DNA from: JAHIYU01 sp964476155
GTDB lineage: Bacteria > Krumholzibacteriota > Krumholzibacteriia > LZORAL124-64-63
Reading direction: 5' to 3'
Assembly (NCBI GenBank): GCA_964476155.1
Contig: CAYYYS010000018.1
Coordinates: 1-50,223, forward strand
Length of the DNA: 50,223 nucleotides
Made by a program: the position numbers and the translations under genes. Under the pieces are notes generated by a model, which saw only the letters and a program-made list of their open reading frames with translations, was not told the DNA's origin and did not search any database. Below are positions 25,598-34,071 of this stretch, piece after piece (within the stretch, counting starts at the first letter, position 1; every line of letters starts with the position of its first letter).

Positions 25598-25633
25598 CAC
25601 GGGCCCCTTATGATGATAGCTTAATAGCGATCA
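25594..25633 (+). promoter_or_regulatory. Promoter with overlapping palindromic operator for the ArsR-methyltransferase regulator
   Basis: TTGACA (25594-25599) is followed 17 nt later by TAGCTT (25617-25622). Across this -10 lies an inverted repeat at 25614-25633 of the form TGATnGCT-N4-AGCnATCA, with seven matching bases in each arm. Position over the -10 and adjacency to an ArsR-type gene suggest autorepression. Confidence 0.68.
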
Positions 25634-25668
25634 AGCGATGAATTAGTGCAGGGGTAGGGAAGGCGCCC

Positions 25669-26664
25669 ATGGCAGCCGGTTTCATGAATCCAGCCGAGAC
25701 ATTCAAAGCCGTCAGCGATCCAACACGGTTGCGACTGCTGCGCCTGCTGTCCCGCACGGAGCTCAACGTCCAGGAGATGGTGCAGATCCTGGGCATGAGC
25801 CAACCCGGCGTGTCGAAGCACCTCAAGGTTCTACTCGAGGCGGGTTGGTTGAGGCATCGCAAGGAGGGGACCTGGAGCTGGTACGGTCTGGTAGCCCGCA
25901 CCGATTTCGTCGATGGTGTCGAGCTACACGATGTAGTGCTCGACGGAGTGCGCCACGCTCCCGAGGCCGAGGGCGACGACCGTGTCCTGCAGCAGGTCCT
26001 GGCGGATCGCGACAAGCGGTCCGGGAGTTTCTTCGCCGATACCGCCGAGACCTGGGATCAGATACGTCCCGCTTTCGAGCATCCCGACGTGCAGGCCGGC
26101 GCCGTGGGCGCGCTCGTTCAGCCGGGTCTCGAGCTGGTTGACATCGGCACCGGCACCGGTGCCTTGTTACCGCTGTTGGCTGCAACCGGCGCCCGCGTCA
26201 CGGCCGTGGACGCATCGGCCGCCATGTTGACGCGCGCCCGCGGTCATTGTGAGCGAGAGGGGCTGACCGGCATCGTTTTCGAAAAGGCGGACATCCAGGA
26301 TCTGCCCTTTGCGGACGCCCGCTTCGACGCGGCCTACTGCTCGATGGTCCTGCATCATGTGGCCCGGCCCGAGCAGGCGGTGCGGGAGATGGTGCGGATC
26401 ATCAAACCCGGCGGCAAGGTCGTGGTGATGGCCTTCACGAAGCACAACCTGACCTGGCTGCGCGAGGAACTGGCCCATCAGTGGTTGGGCTTCTCGTGCG
26501 ACGAGATGATGGAGATGTTCAAGCGGTTCGGCCTACAAACCGATCGCTACCTGGAGAGGGGGCTGTCGCAGCTGGCGACCGCCCGAGATACGTTGCCCCC
26601 CGCCCTGCGCGGCCGCGACGAGGACTGGCCCGACGTCTTTTTGGCCGTCGGCATCAAGCAATAG
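25669..26664 (+). CDS. SahR-like regulator: ArsR HTH fused to SAM methyltransferase domain
   Basis: A 331-residue protein. Residues about 8-75 form an ArsR winged helix (AETFKAVSDPTRLRLLRLL, MSQPGVSKHLKVLLEAGW). Residues about 120-260 form a class I methyltransferase fold (LVDIGTGTGALLPLL, VTAVDASAAMLTRA, DIQDLPFADARFDAAYCSMVLHHV). This architecture is that of SahR, known in Proteobacteria as a sensor of S-adenosylhomocysteine controlling ahcY and methionine-cycle genes. Here ahcY follows 52 nt downstream. A palindrome at 25614-25633 is the likely operator. The methyltransferase domain probably senses rather than catalyses, but a real methyltransferase is not excluded. Confidence 0.85.
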   Translation: MAAGFMNPAETFKAVSDPTRLRLLRLLSRTELNVQEMVQILGMSQPGVSKHLKVLLEAGWLRHRKEGTWSWYGLVARTDFVDGVELHDVVLDGVRHAPEAEGDDRVLQQVLADRDKRSGSFFADTAETWDQIRPAFEHPDVQAGAVGALVQPGLELVDIGTGTGALLPLLAATGARVTAVDASAAMLTRARGHCEREGLTGIVFEKADIQDLPFADARFDAAYCSMVLHHVARPEQAVREMVRIIKPGGKVVVMAFTKHNLTWLREELAHQWLGFSCDEMMEMFKRFGLQTDRYLERGLSQLATARDTLPPALRGRDEDWPDVFLAVGIKQ

Positions 26665-26716
26665 ACAAGTCGACAATCGGGGCGAAGCCCCTTACACGAA
26701 CGAGGATGGAGATACG

Positions 26717-27994
26717 ATGAGCACCAAGCTCGCCGAAGGCACCAACTACAAGATCGCCGATCCCGGCCTCGCGGCCCAGGGCCGCATGAAGATCGACTGG
26801 GCCGAATCCCGCATGCCGGTGATGGCGGCCCTGCGCAAGGAACACGCCGAACTGCAATCGCTCAAGGGCATGAAGATCGCCGGTTGTCTGCACGTGACCA
26901 AGGAAACAGCGGTCCTGATCGAGACCCTCGCCGCAGCCGGCGCCGAGATCTCCTGGAGCGGCTGCAACCCCCTGTCAACCCAGGACGACGTGGCCGCGGC
27001 CCTGGCCGCAGCCGGCACGTCGATCTATGCCTGGCACGGCATGGACACCGACGCTTTCTACTGGTGCATCGATCGCACCCTCGACTTCAAGCCCACGCTT
27101 ACCCTGGACGACGGCGCCGACCTGATCTTCTCGGTCCACAACCGTCATCAGGGCCTGATCGAGGGCATTCTCGGCGGTACCGAGGAGACCACCACGGGCA
27201 TCCATCGCCTGCGCGCCATGGCCGCCGACGGCGCCCTGATGTACCCGGTCATCGCCGTCAACGACGCCGAGACCAAGTGGGACTTCGACAACGTCTACGG
27301 CACCGGCCAGTCGAGCATCGACGGCATCATCCGCGCGACCAGCGTCCTGCTGGCGGGCAAGAACTTCGTCGTGGCCGGCTACGGCCACTGCGGCAAGGGT
27401 TGCGCCATGCGCGCCGCCGGACTGGGCGCCAACGTGATCGCCACCGAGGTCAAGGCGACCGCCGCCCTGAAGGCCACGCTCGAGGGCGTCGAGATCCTGC
27501 CCATGGACCAGGCCGCCGCCGTCGGCGACGTCTTCATCACCGCCACCGGCATGAAGGACGTCATCGTCAAGCGCCACTTCGAGGTCATGCGCGACGGGGC
27601 CATCATCAGCAACACCGGTCACTACGACTGCGAGATCAACATCGACGACCTCGAGGCGTTGGCCACGTCGAAGCGCGAGATCCGACCCAACTGCGAGGAA
27701 TACACGATGGCCGACGGGCGCCGCATCTACCTGCTCGCCCAGGGCCGTCTGGTGAATCTGGCCGCCGCCGAGGGACATCCCTCCGAGGTGATGGACATGA
27801 GCTTCGCCAACCAGTTCCTCAGCATGGTGCGCCTGGCGCAGGAGGGAAAGGACCTGTCGGTCGACGTGCACGACATTCCCGTGGCCCAGGACCAGCAGAT
27901 CGCCGGCATCAAGCTGTCCAGTATGGGTATGTCCATGGATGTGCTGACCGAAGAGCAGATCCTCTACGCCGACGACTACTCGGCGGGGACCTAG
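26717..27994 (+). CDS. ahcY: Adenosylhomocysteinase
   Basis: NAD-dependent hydrolase (425 aa) splitting S-adenosylhomocysteine into adenosine and homocysteine, relieving product inhibition of methyltransferases. Seen motifs: CLHVTKETAVLIETL, SWSGCNPLSTQDDVAAAL, DDGADLI, GTGQSSIDGIIRATSVLLAGK, the NAD loop VVAGYGHCGKGCAMRAAGLGANVIATEV, and ISNTGHYDCEIN. The length and the GYGHCGKG loop fit the shorter archaeal/Thermotoga-like branch rather than the longer form with an insertion. A GGGGC-GAA-GCCCC mini-hairpin (26680-26692) lies before its start. It shares an operon with the SahR-like regulator. Confidence 0.95.
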   Translation: MSTKLAEGTNYKIADPGLAAQGRMKIDWAESRMPVMAALRKEHAELQSLKGMKIAGCLHVTKETAVLIETLAAAGAEISWSGCNPLSTQDDVAAALAAAGTSIYAWHGMDTDAFYWCIDRTLDFKPTLTLDDGADLIFSVHNRHQGLIEGILGGTEETTTGIHRLRAMAADGALMYPVIAVNDAETKWDFDNVYGTGQSSIDGIIRATSVLLAGKNFVVAGYGHCGKGCAMRAAGLGANVIATEVKATAALKATLEGVEILPMDQAAAVGDVFITATGMKDVIVKRHFEVMRDGAIISNTGHYDCEINIDDLEALATSKREIRPNCEEYTMADGRRIYLLAQGRLVNLAAAEGHPSEVMDMSFANQFLSMVRLAQEGKDLSVDVHDIPVAQDQQIAGIKLSSMGMSMDVLTEEQILYADDYSAGT

Positions 27995-28017
27995 GATCGG
28001 GGTACTGACTGGAAAAG

Positions 28018-28049
28018 CGAAAGGGCGGCTCGAACGAGCCGCCCTTTCG
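28018..28049. terminator. Bidirectional terminator between ahcY and the beta-barrel gene
   Basis: A perfect 15-bp stem (CGAAAGGGCGGCTCG and its complement) closes on an AA loop. On the minus strand it is followed by CTTTTCC; on the plus strand the stem itself ends CCCTTTCG. It separates convergent genes. Confidence 0.75.
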
Positions 28050-28065
28050 TATGCAGAAAGCGTGA

Positions 28066-28857
28066 CTACAGCCCGATCACAAGCCCCAACGACAGATTCC
28101 AGAACTGGGTATTGGTCCAGTAATAGCTGTTGTTCACGGTGGACTGCAGTTCTTCGTACTTGATCTCGTCGCCCGTCGCGATGTAGCCCCAGAACAGTTG
28201 GAGATCCAGATGGGCCTTGTCGGCAAGCCTGTACTCCGTGCCGAGGCCGACGCCGCCGCCGAAGTCCGTGCCCTCGATTGCGATGTCCTTGTACTTGATC
28301 GCTTCGCTGCCGCGGCCGTCTTCTTCCAGCGCCCAATCGAAATACATGATGCCGGTGCGCAGGTACGGGTTGAACTTGGATTCGGCGGAGCCCACGTAGG
28401 CGGTCAGATTCAAGAAGAGCCCGTCCAGGCGGATGAAGTTGTTCGTGTTGATGGGATCAACATCGGAGCCGAAGCGCGTATTGATCTCCGCCATCTGCTG
28501 GGTCCGGTGATCGACCATGTGGAAACCCGTCCGCATGCCGCCTACCGAAATGGCCAATCCATCAAGGATGTAGGCCCGGACTTCGGCCGAATAACCGATG
28601 CCGGCCTTGGTGAGATCGTTGATGTCGTAGATCTCTTCCTTGAGGATGTTGATCGGCAGGAGATGTACGACGGATCCGGAAAAACCCAGAACGTAGGGGT
28701 GATGCGCGCGGCCGGTATCGACCTCGGCTTCATCCTTTATACCGGTCAGAGAGGCAACATCCTGGGCCGAACAGAGAGCCGCGCCGAGGACGAGGATAAG
28801 CAGGCTCGCCAGCCTGATTCCGGTAGCCAGCCTGGATGTAAAAAGGGCCGAACGCAT
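28066..28857 (-). CDS. Outer-membrane beta-barrel protein
   Basis: A 263-residue exported protein: signal peptide of about 31 residues ending CSAQ, then alternating amphipathic strands such as YSAEVRAYILDGLAISVGGM, LDGLFLNLTAYVGS, FNPYLRTGIMYFDWALE, FGGGVGLGTEYRL, and a C-terminal strand FWNLSLGLVIGL. This is the usual shape of OmpW/porin-like barrels of the outer-membrane beta-barrel clan. No ligand or specific family was recognised. AGGAG lies 5 nt before ATG 28857, and a good promoter lies at 28901-28929. Confidence 0.8.
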   Translation of the reverse strand: MRSALFTSRLATGIRLASLLILVLGAALCSAQDVASLTGIKDEAEVDTGRAHHPYVLGFSGSVVHLLPINILKEEIYDINDLTKAGIGYSAEVRAYILDGLAISVGGMRTGFHMVDHRTQQMAEINTRFGSDVDPINTNNFIRLDGLFLNLTAYVGSAESKFNPYLRTGIMYFDWALEEDGRGSEAIKYKDIAIEGTDFGGGVGLGTEYRLADKAHLDLQLFWGYIATGDEIKYEELQSTVNNSYYWTNTQFWNLSLGLVIGL

Positions 28858-28900
28858 ACGTGCGCTCCTTTCACGGGGTCGGTACGGTAAACGCGCATGG

Positions 28901-28929
28901 AATATACAGCTTTATGATGTGCTTGTCCA
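28901..28929 (-). promoter_or_regulatory. Promoter of the beta-barrel gene
   Basis: On the minus strand TGGACA (28929-28924, 5 of 6) and TATATT (28906-28901, 5 of 6) have 17 nt spacing. The start site would lie about 35 nt before the ATG at 28857. Confidence 0.7.
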
Positions 28930-29138
28930 ATGGTCTTCCCTTTGCCCAGGCAAGATGGGGGCTTGCTCTGTTTCCTGTAAAGGAGTATCATTACTTACTG
29001 TAAGGCTCTATGCCTGACAGCAATGTCGGTGCGGTCCTATGCGGCTCGACTCGCGACTGCAAAGCGGCCGGTTGAAAATCCAGGTGACATTGAGCCGCCA
29101 CCCGGATTCACACCATCGCCCGCATCGGCTATGATTAT
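28930..29138. other. Non-coding stretch upstream of adenosine deaminase, nothing recognised
   Basis: Part of the 357-nt gap between the divergent beta-barrel and adenosine deaminase genes. A plus-strand open frame runs in from 29023 but has no ribosome site or family match before 29215. No promoter pair, tRNA or repeat was recognised in this part. Confidence 0.4.
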
Positions 29139-29200
29139 CCTGGGCCGACCCGTTTCCGCGGAGTTCGGCCCAGGGTTGTATCCGGCCCGATCGTTCGGGC
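29139..29200 (+). promoter_or_regulatory. Two GC-rich hairpins in the adenosine deaminase leader
   Basis: CCTGGGCCGA (29139-29148) pairs with TCGGCCCAGG (29165-29174). Then GCCCGA (29185-29190) pairs with TCGGGC (29195-29200). The second ends six nt before the GGAGG ribosome site. No known riboswitch was matched; a translational control role is only a suggestion. Confidence 0.45.
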
Positions 29201-29214
29201 AATCGGAGGCTCCC

Positions 29215-30321
29215 ATGTCAGCCGCCACCCGTTCTATCAGCTCGACCCAGCCCAGTGTGGATCTCCTGCGCGCTCTGCCCAAAACCGACCTTCATGTCCA
29301 TCTGGACGGGTCTCTGCGCCCCGCCACGGTCCGCGAACTGGCCGCTGGGAACGAGTTGCCCTTCGACTTCAAGACCGATGACGACGTTCGTGAAGTCTGC
29401 CAGGTGGGGGAGCAATGTGAGAGCCTCGAGGACTACCTGAAAGTCTTCGACATCACCCTGCAGCTCATGCAGCGCCGGGACGAGATCGAGCGGATCTCCT
29501 TCGAACTGGCCGAGGACGCCCATCTCGAGAACGTGCGGTACCTGGAAGTGCGCTATTCGCCCATGTTGCACACGGACAAGGGGCTGACCCTGGACGAGGT
29601 CGTCGGCGCCGTGCAGGACGGTCTGGACCGGGCCCAGCGGCGTTATGGGATCATCGCGGGACAGATCATCTGCGGTATCCGGCATATCTCGCCGGAATCG
29701 TCCTGTGAACTGGCCGATCTGGCGGTGCGGTGGAAGGGGCGCGGCGTGGTGGCGTTCGACCTGGCCGGCGCCGAGAAGGATTTCCCGGCCAAGGACCATC
29801 TCAAGGCTTTCTACACGGTGCTCAACGCCAACCTGCCGGTTACCGTCCACGCCGGCGAGGCTTTCGGGCCCGAGTCGATCCATCAGGCCGTGCACTACTG
29901 CGGCGCCAATCGGATCGGTCACGGTACGCACCTGGCCGAGGATCCGGATCTCACCCAGTGGGTCAACGACAAGCGCATCGCCCTGGAAGTCTGTCTGGCG
30001 AGCAATATGCAAACACGCGCCATCTCCAGCTGGGAGGATCATCCCATACGGCACTTTTTCAAGAAGGGGCTGCGCGTCACCCTCAATACCGACAATCGCC
30101 TGGTCTCGGGCACCACCATGACCCACGAGCTGGAACTTGCCACCGTCCACTACAACCTGAACGAGGAACAGATCACCAAGATCATCCTCGACGGCTTCAA
30201 GAGCGCGTTCCTGCCGCTGGACCGCAAGGCCCGTCTCATCAACCGGGTGTTGGGGGAGTGCGCGGCGTTGGGCGTGAACGTGGGCGGCGTGATCGACAGC
30301 CGCTGGCGGGCTCACGGTTAG
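29215..30321 (+). CDS. add: Adenosine deaminase
   Basis: Zinc enzyme (368 aa) converting adenosine to inosine. KTDLHVHLDGSLRP gives the first metal His pair. HAGEAFGPESI, NRIGHGTHLAEDP, LEVCLASNMQT and LRVTLNTDNRLVSGTTMTHEL complete the active site and fit the Add group. ATG 29215 has GGAGG 5 nt upstream; the longer reading frame from 29023 is non-coding in character. With ahcY 1.2 kb upstream it would remove the adenosine released by AhcY, though the two are in different transcription units. Confidence 0.93.
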   Translation: MSAATRSISSTQPSVDLLRALPKTDLHVHLDGSLRPATVRELAAGNELPFDFKTDDDVREVCQVGEQCESLEDYLKVFDITLQLMQRRDEIERISFELAEDAHLENVRYLEVRYSPMLHTDKGLTLDEVVGAVQDGLDRAQRRYGIIAGQIICGIRHISPESSCELADLAVRWKGRGVVAFDLAGAEKDFPAKDHLKAFYTVLNANLPVTVHAGEAFGPESIHQAVHYCGANRIGHGTHLAEDPDLTQWVNDKRIALEVCLASNMQTRAISSWEDHPIRHFFKKGLRVTLNTDNRLVSGTTMTHELELATVHYNLNEEQITKIILDGFKSAFLPLDRKARLINRVLGECAALGVNVGGVIDSRWRAHG

Positions 30322-30333
30322 CCAAGCAGCCTG

Positions 30334-31308
30334 CTAGATAAACCTGTTCAGATATCGGGTGCTGAGGATCATGACGTCGATCAGGCCCCAGATGACCAGA
30401 GCGATGTACATCCAACTCTCGTGATGTGCGGGAGACATCCTGTCCGCGCGAACACGCCATAGTCCCACCAGTATCAGCCAATAGCCCAGGACGACGATCA
30501 GTGGAATCAGGGGCGCGTCCCACGGCGCGCAGGCGATCAGCAGGCAGGCCACCGCCAGCAGACCCAACGCGAAAGACAGGTTCAAGGCTCTGTGTACGCC
30601 CAGGGCCGAGACCAGGGTCCGATCGCCGCGCGCCCGGTCGGATTCGATCTGATAGATCTGCGTCAGGGGATAAAAGGAACCGAAGAGAAAACAGAAGCCG
30701 AGGATCAGGAACCAGCCCGAAGTCGTAGGTGGGGCCGGGGCCCCATAGACCAGTGCTTGGCCCACCAGCAGGCCACCCAGCGTCGTGCCGGCGCCGTAGC
30801 CGACCATGTTGATCAGCAGGTCCAGACCCGGTACCCCTTTCAGCCGCGGTCGGGGACGCGAATAGAGAACGGACAGCAGCACGCAGAAGGCGGTCAGGAG
30901 CGCGAAGCGGAAATCGATAATGGCTGCCAGCGGTACCGCCATCGCCATCAGCAGAAGCGAAAGAGATGCCAGGTGTCGAGGCGGTACGGGGGGGGCGTTG
31001 AGATAGGCCACGTCTTCGGTGTCGCGGTCCCAGGCACTGTTGTAGGCCAGCGTACCGCCGTTCAGGCACACCACCCAGGCCAGCCAGGACACTACCGCGC
31101 CCTGGAGCCACAAACCCGGTCCCGGCATCAGCAGCCGGCGCACCGAATTGGACATGACGGTTTCGTGGAATTCGGCGGTACACAGGATGCCGACGGCGAA
31201 CTGTACGGAAAGGATGGGCCATTGCCGTGGACGGGTGAACAGGATGTAGTCGAAATCGCGGCCGAATATCCTACGGCCCAGGGTGCGTACACGGAACACG
31301 TCGCTCAC
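30334..31308 (-). CDS. UbiA-family prenyltransferase
   Basis: Polytopic membrane protein (324 aa, about eight or nine helices) of the UbiA superfamily, which attaches isoprenoid chains to aromatic or other acceptors. The first Asp-rich motif is NSAWDRDTED (NxxxDxxxD pattern) and the second is YQIESDRARGDRT. Known members make quinones, heme O, chlorophyll tails or archaeal-type lipids; the substrate here is not clear. GTG 31308 (directly after GGAG) is preferred to an upstream GTG at 31374, whose extension is low-complexity. It overlaps the DUF116 gene by 38 nt and ends the trmH-DUF116-ubiA run. Confidence 0.82.
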   Translation of the reverse strand: MSDVFRVRTLGRRIFGRDFDYILFTRPRQWPILSVQFAVGILCTAEFHETVMSNSVRRLLMPGPGLWLQGAVVSWLAWVVCLNGGTLAYNSAWDRDTEDVAYLNAPPVPPRHLASLSLLLMAMAVPLAAIIDFRFALLTAFCVLLSVLYSRPRPRLKGVPGLDLLINMVGYGAGTTLGGLLVGQALVYGAPAPPTTSGWFLILGFCFLFGSFYPLTQIYQIESDRARGDRTLVSALGVHRALNLSFALGLLAVACLLIACAPWDAPLIPLIVVLGYWLILVGLWRVRADRMSPAHHESWMYIALVIWGLIDVMILSTRYLNRFI

Positions 31309-31843
31309 CTCCGGCGGCGGTGGCCTGCGCGATCTGGTGCTCGAACCAGTCCCGGTCGAACGTGGCGTCGACACAGGCGCGCTCCATGCCGGTCAAGGGG
31401 GACAAGAGCGCCGGGACCTCGGGTACGCTGCGCAGGGCCTTGACCAGCCGGTCTCCGCACGCGGTGGCGATGATCAGGTCCGGACGTTCCCGTCGGGCCA
31501 TGGCGTAGGCGATGTAGCTGCGGAAGGCGACCAGGGCCCTCACGTCGTGGGCGGCGGCCGTGCGCGCCAGGTCGCCCAGATCGCAGTCGTGGCAATCGAT
31601 GCAGCCCGCCAGCGACCCTTCGGGGTCGAGATCGCAGCACTTGCGCTTCACACAGCGGGGGAGGATCAGCAGGATGGTGTCGGCGCCGCGCCGGGAGAGA
31701 TACCGGTGGACGCGCCGGTTGTTGTCGGCGACCAGTGAGCGGATCAGCCCCGCGTCGCCGAAGCGCAAAACGCAGAGCACGGTCCGTAGTCCCGCCACCA
31801 TACCGCGAAAGGGTGCCCACTGCCAGGGCGAGACGTACTTCAT
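31271..31843 (-). CDS. DUF116 domain protein
   Basis: A 190-residue protein matching the DUF116 pattern: LLILPRCVKRKCCDLDPEG ... CIDCHDCDLGDLARTAAAHDVRA, then RPDLIIATACGDRLVKALRSVPEVPAL and GMERACVDATFD. The five clustered cysteines (about residues 74-95) could hold a metal or Fe-S centre. Function in the family is unknown. ATG 31843 overlaps the preceding methyltransferase stop (ATGA); a longer GTG start at 31870 is possible. Its 3' end runs into the UbiA gene. Membrane segments are not evident. Confidence 0.82.
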   Translation of the reverse strand: MKYVSPWQWAPFRGMVAGLRTVLCVLRFGDAGLIRSLVADNNRRVHRYLSRRGADTILLILPRCVKRKCCDLDPEGSLAGCIDCHDCDLGDLARTAAAHDVRALVAFRSYIAYAMARRERPDLIIATACGDRLVKALRSVPEVPALLSPLTGMERACVDATFDRDWFEHQIAQATAAGGERRVPCTHPGP

Positions 31844-32391
31844 GGGGCGGACTCCCGTCCGCTCAGCCACCGACGTCTCACTGCGAAGGCCATCAACCCG
31901 AAGCTGACCGCTACGTTCAGGGACTTCTTGGCGCCGGCCATGGTGATATCCACCGTCGCATCGACCTGCGCGAGGGCCGCCGGCGAAACGCCGTCCACCT
32001 CGTGGCCGACCACGAAGCAGGTGGGAAAGTCAAAGGGGAAGCGATCGTAGGGCACGGCGTCGGGCGTCTGTTCCAACGCGACGACGGTGATGCCGCGGTC
32101 CCGCAGGTCGGCGATGGCGTCTTCGGGTTTCAGCCAATAATCCCAGGGGACGGTCCCGGTGGCGCCGAGGGCCGTCTTTTCCATGTCGGGGCGAGGCGGC
32201 GTGGCGGTCATGCCGCAAAGGTACAGTCCGGCGAGATTGGCGGCGTCGGCCGTCCGGAAGATCGAGCCCACGTTGCCCACGCTGCGGATATTGTCCAGCA
32301 GGGCGAAGGCTGGCAGACGATCCTGACGCCTCAGTTCCTCGGGTGTGAGTCGATCCGACGGTCTGACGAAGGGACGCCGATCGGAGGTCAT
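31840..32391 (-). CDS. TrmH/SpoU-type RNA 2'-O-methyltransferase
   Basis: SPOUT-fold RNA methyltransferase (183 aa). LLDNIRSVGNVGSIFRTADAANLAGLYL is motif 1, FVVGHEVDGVSPAAL motif 2 and ITMAGAKKSLNVAVSFGLMAFAV motif 3 with the knot. There is no N-terminal L30e-like substrate domain, so it is a short TrmL/TrmH-like type; the target may be tRNA or rRNA. ATG 32391 is chosen because the upstream residues of a longer frame look non-coding. First gene of the minus-strand run with DUF116 and UbiA. Confidence 0.88.
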   Translation of the reverse strand: MTSDRRPFVRPSDRLTPEELRRQDRLPAFALLDNIRSVGNVGSIFRTADAANLAGLYLCGMTATPPRPDMEKTALGATGTVPWDYWLKPEDAIADLRDRGITVVALEQTPDAVPYDRFPFDFPTCFVVGHEVDGVSPAALAQVDATVDITMAGAKKSLNVAVSFGLMAFAVRRRWLSGRESAP

Positions 32392-32618
32392 CGATGTCTC
32401 GTTTCGGGTTGTGTGTGCGGGCCAATGACCAGTGCTCGACCGGACCCTGCCCATGATGAGGAAAGAAAGGCGTGTTGGCAACAGCTTGCTTGGCAGTTTT
32501 TGTTCAACAGCCCTGAATATGGGTCGATAGAGTTCGATAAGGACCATGAACCAATGAGCAGGTCACTGCTAGGGACGGATCCCGCAGGCACCATCTCAAG
32601 AGTTGGGTAAAACTGCGT

Positions 32619-34031
32619 ATGAAAAGAAGAACACTCTCTTTGTGCATGATCGCCAAGGACGAAGAAGCCACCATCGGGCAGACCATCAAGTCCGCCCTGG
32701 CCGTGGTGGACGAGATCGTCGTGGGGGACACGGGCTCCACCGACAACACGCGCCTGATCGCCGAAGGGTACGGCGCGCGCGTGATCGACATCCCCTGGGA
32801 TGACGACTTCGCCGCCGCGCGCAACATGGTGCTCGCCGAGGCGCGGTGCGACTGGATCCTGGCTCTCGACGCCGACGAGCGCCTGCAGCCCATCCGTCCG
32901 GTCGAACTGCAGAAGCTCATGTCCGACGGCGCGATCGCCGGGTACCGGGTTTCCGTCGTGGAGTCCGAGAGCCCGCAAGGAGAGAAGAGTGACACGCAGG
33001 TGCGTCTCTTCCGCAATCATCCCTACGTGCGGTATTGCTATCCCGTCCATGAGACGATCGAGATCGCCCTGGAAAACTGGGCCACCTCGCGTCGATTGGA
33101 GATCACACCCGGTCCGCTGACCATTCTGCACGACATGGGTGATGCGGCGCGTATGGCCGGACGTCTTGAACGGAACCGACGTCTGCTGCGCGACGCCACG
33201 CGCGAGTATCCCTACATACCCTATTTCGCCTGTCGTCTGGCCGCCGAGACCCTGGTCATGCTCGACGACGAGGTTCTGCCCGTGGCTGGCCTGAACAAGA
33301 CCGAGATGTCCCTGGGCCGGGCCTGGGGGTATGTGCTGGAGATGAGCCGCTCCACCATGGACGATCTGGCCTATGGACCCGAGCTGGCCGGTCTGCTCAG
33401 CGCCTGCCGTCTCGCTCGCCAGGATGGCACCGGGGCCCTGGACGTCGTTCAAGAGGCGCTTGATCTTTTTCCCGACGACCTGTATCTACGATATCGTCGC
33501 GGTGTGGCCGTGGCGGTCCTGCTGGCCGACTCCGACGAGAGCGTGTTGTCGCCTATCGGCGCGGCCGATCTGTTGCACCAAGCCCGGTTGGATCTCGAGA
33601 CGGTTCTCGACGAGGCCGCGACACGGGAGTGTCCGTCCGACAAGTGGCGGGTCCTGTATCCTCTGCGCTATCTTGGTTTGCTGGATGCCTGGACCGGAGA
33701 CCACATCTCGGCCGAGGCGCGATTCAATCAGGCGTTGTCGATCGCACCTCTGTATTCTCACGCTTGGCTGGGCAAGGCCGATTGCGCCTGTACCTGCGGG
33801 GAAGGCCGTCGCGCGATGAGTTACTACCTGCGCGCGGTGACCACCGACGAAGGCAATCTGTCGGCCTGGGTCAGGGGATGTCGGATGCTGGAGGAACTGG
33901 GCTTTACCGGGAATGCCAAGAGCTGGCGCAGCAGGGCCGAGACCCTGTTCCCCGAGTACCCCGGCTTCCGCAGCGGGGACTGGAACGCTGATCTGTTGCC
34001 CACCGAGGAGCCTGTCCTGATCCCATCCTGA
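32619..34031 (+). CDS. Family 2 glycosyltransferase with TPR-like C-terminus
   Basis: A 470-residue protein. The GT2 domain (about residues 1-230) begins LSLCMIAKDEEATIGQTIKSAL, then EIVVGDTGSTDNTRLIAE, FAAARNMVLAEARCDWILALDADERL (the DxD-type motif) and VRLFRNHPYVRYCYPVHE. The remainder is helical, with repeats such as ARFNQALSIAPLYSHAWLGKADCA. This layout is shared with GT2-TPR proteins that glycosylate peptides or build surface glycans. No membrane helix, so probably cytosolic. Divergent from trmH, with 227 nt between them. Acceptor unknown. Confidence 0.88.
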   Translation: MKRRTLSLCMIAKDEEATIGQTIKSALAVVDEIVVGDTGSTDNTRLIAEGYGARVIDIPWDDDFAAARNMVLAEARCDWILALDADERLQPIRPVELQKLMSDGAIAGYRVSVVESESPQGEKSDTQVRLFRNHPYVRYCYPVHETIEIALENWATSRRLEITPGPLTILHDMGDAARMAGRLERNRRLLRDATREYPYIPYFACRLAAETLVMLDDEVLPVAGLNKTEMSLGRAWGYVLEMSRSTMDDLAYGPELAGLLSACRLARQDGTGALDVVQEALDLFPDDLYLRYRRGVAVAVLLADSDESVLSPIGAADLLHQARLDLETVLDEAATRECPSDKWRVLYPLRYLGLLDAWTGDHISAEARFNQALSIAPLYSHAWLGKADCACTCGEGRRAMSYYLRAVTTDEGNLSAWVRGCRMLEELGFTGNAKSWRSRAETLFPEYPGFRSGDWNADLLPTEEPVLIPS

Positions 34032-34071
34032 GCAGCCGACCGTACGATTGGATGATCTCTTGAGGCGGAAT

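Noticed and set aside
25614..25633. Chance palindrome explanation for the ahcY-region operator
   Set aside because: Seven matching bases in each arm of an inverted repeat lying over a -10 box, next to an ArsR-type gene, is better explained as an operator.
26665..26716. Possible S-adenosylhomocysteine riboswitch before ahcY
   Set aside because: Only a 5-bp GGGGC/GCCCC mini-hairpin in 52 nt, too small for the known riboswitch; protein control by the SahR-like regulator is more likely.
34048..34071. TTG start for the HAD nucleotidase eight codons upstream
   Set aside because: No ribosome site, whereas ATG 34072 has GAGGCGG correctly placed.
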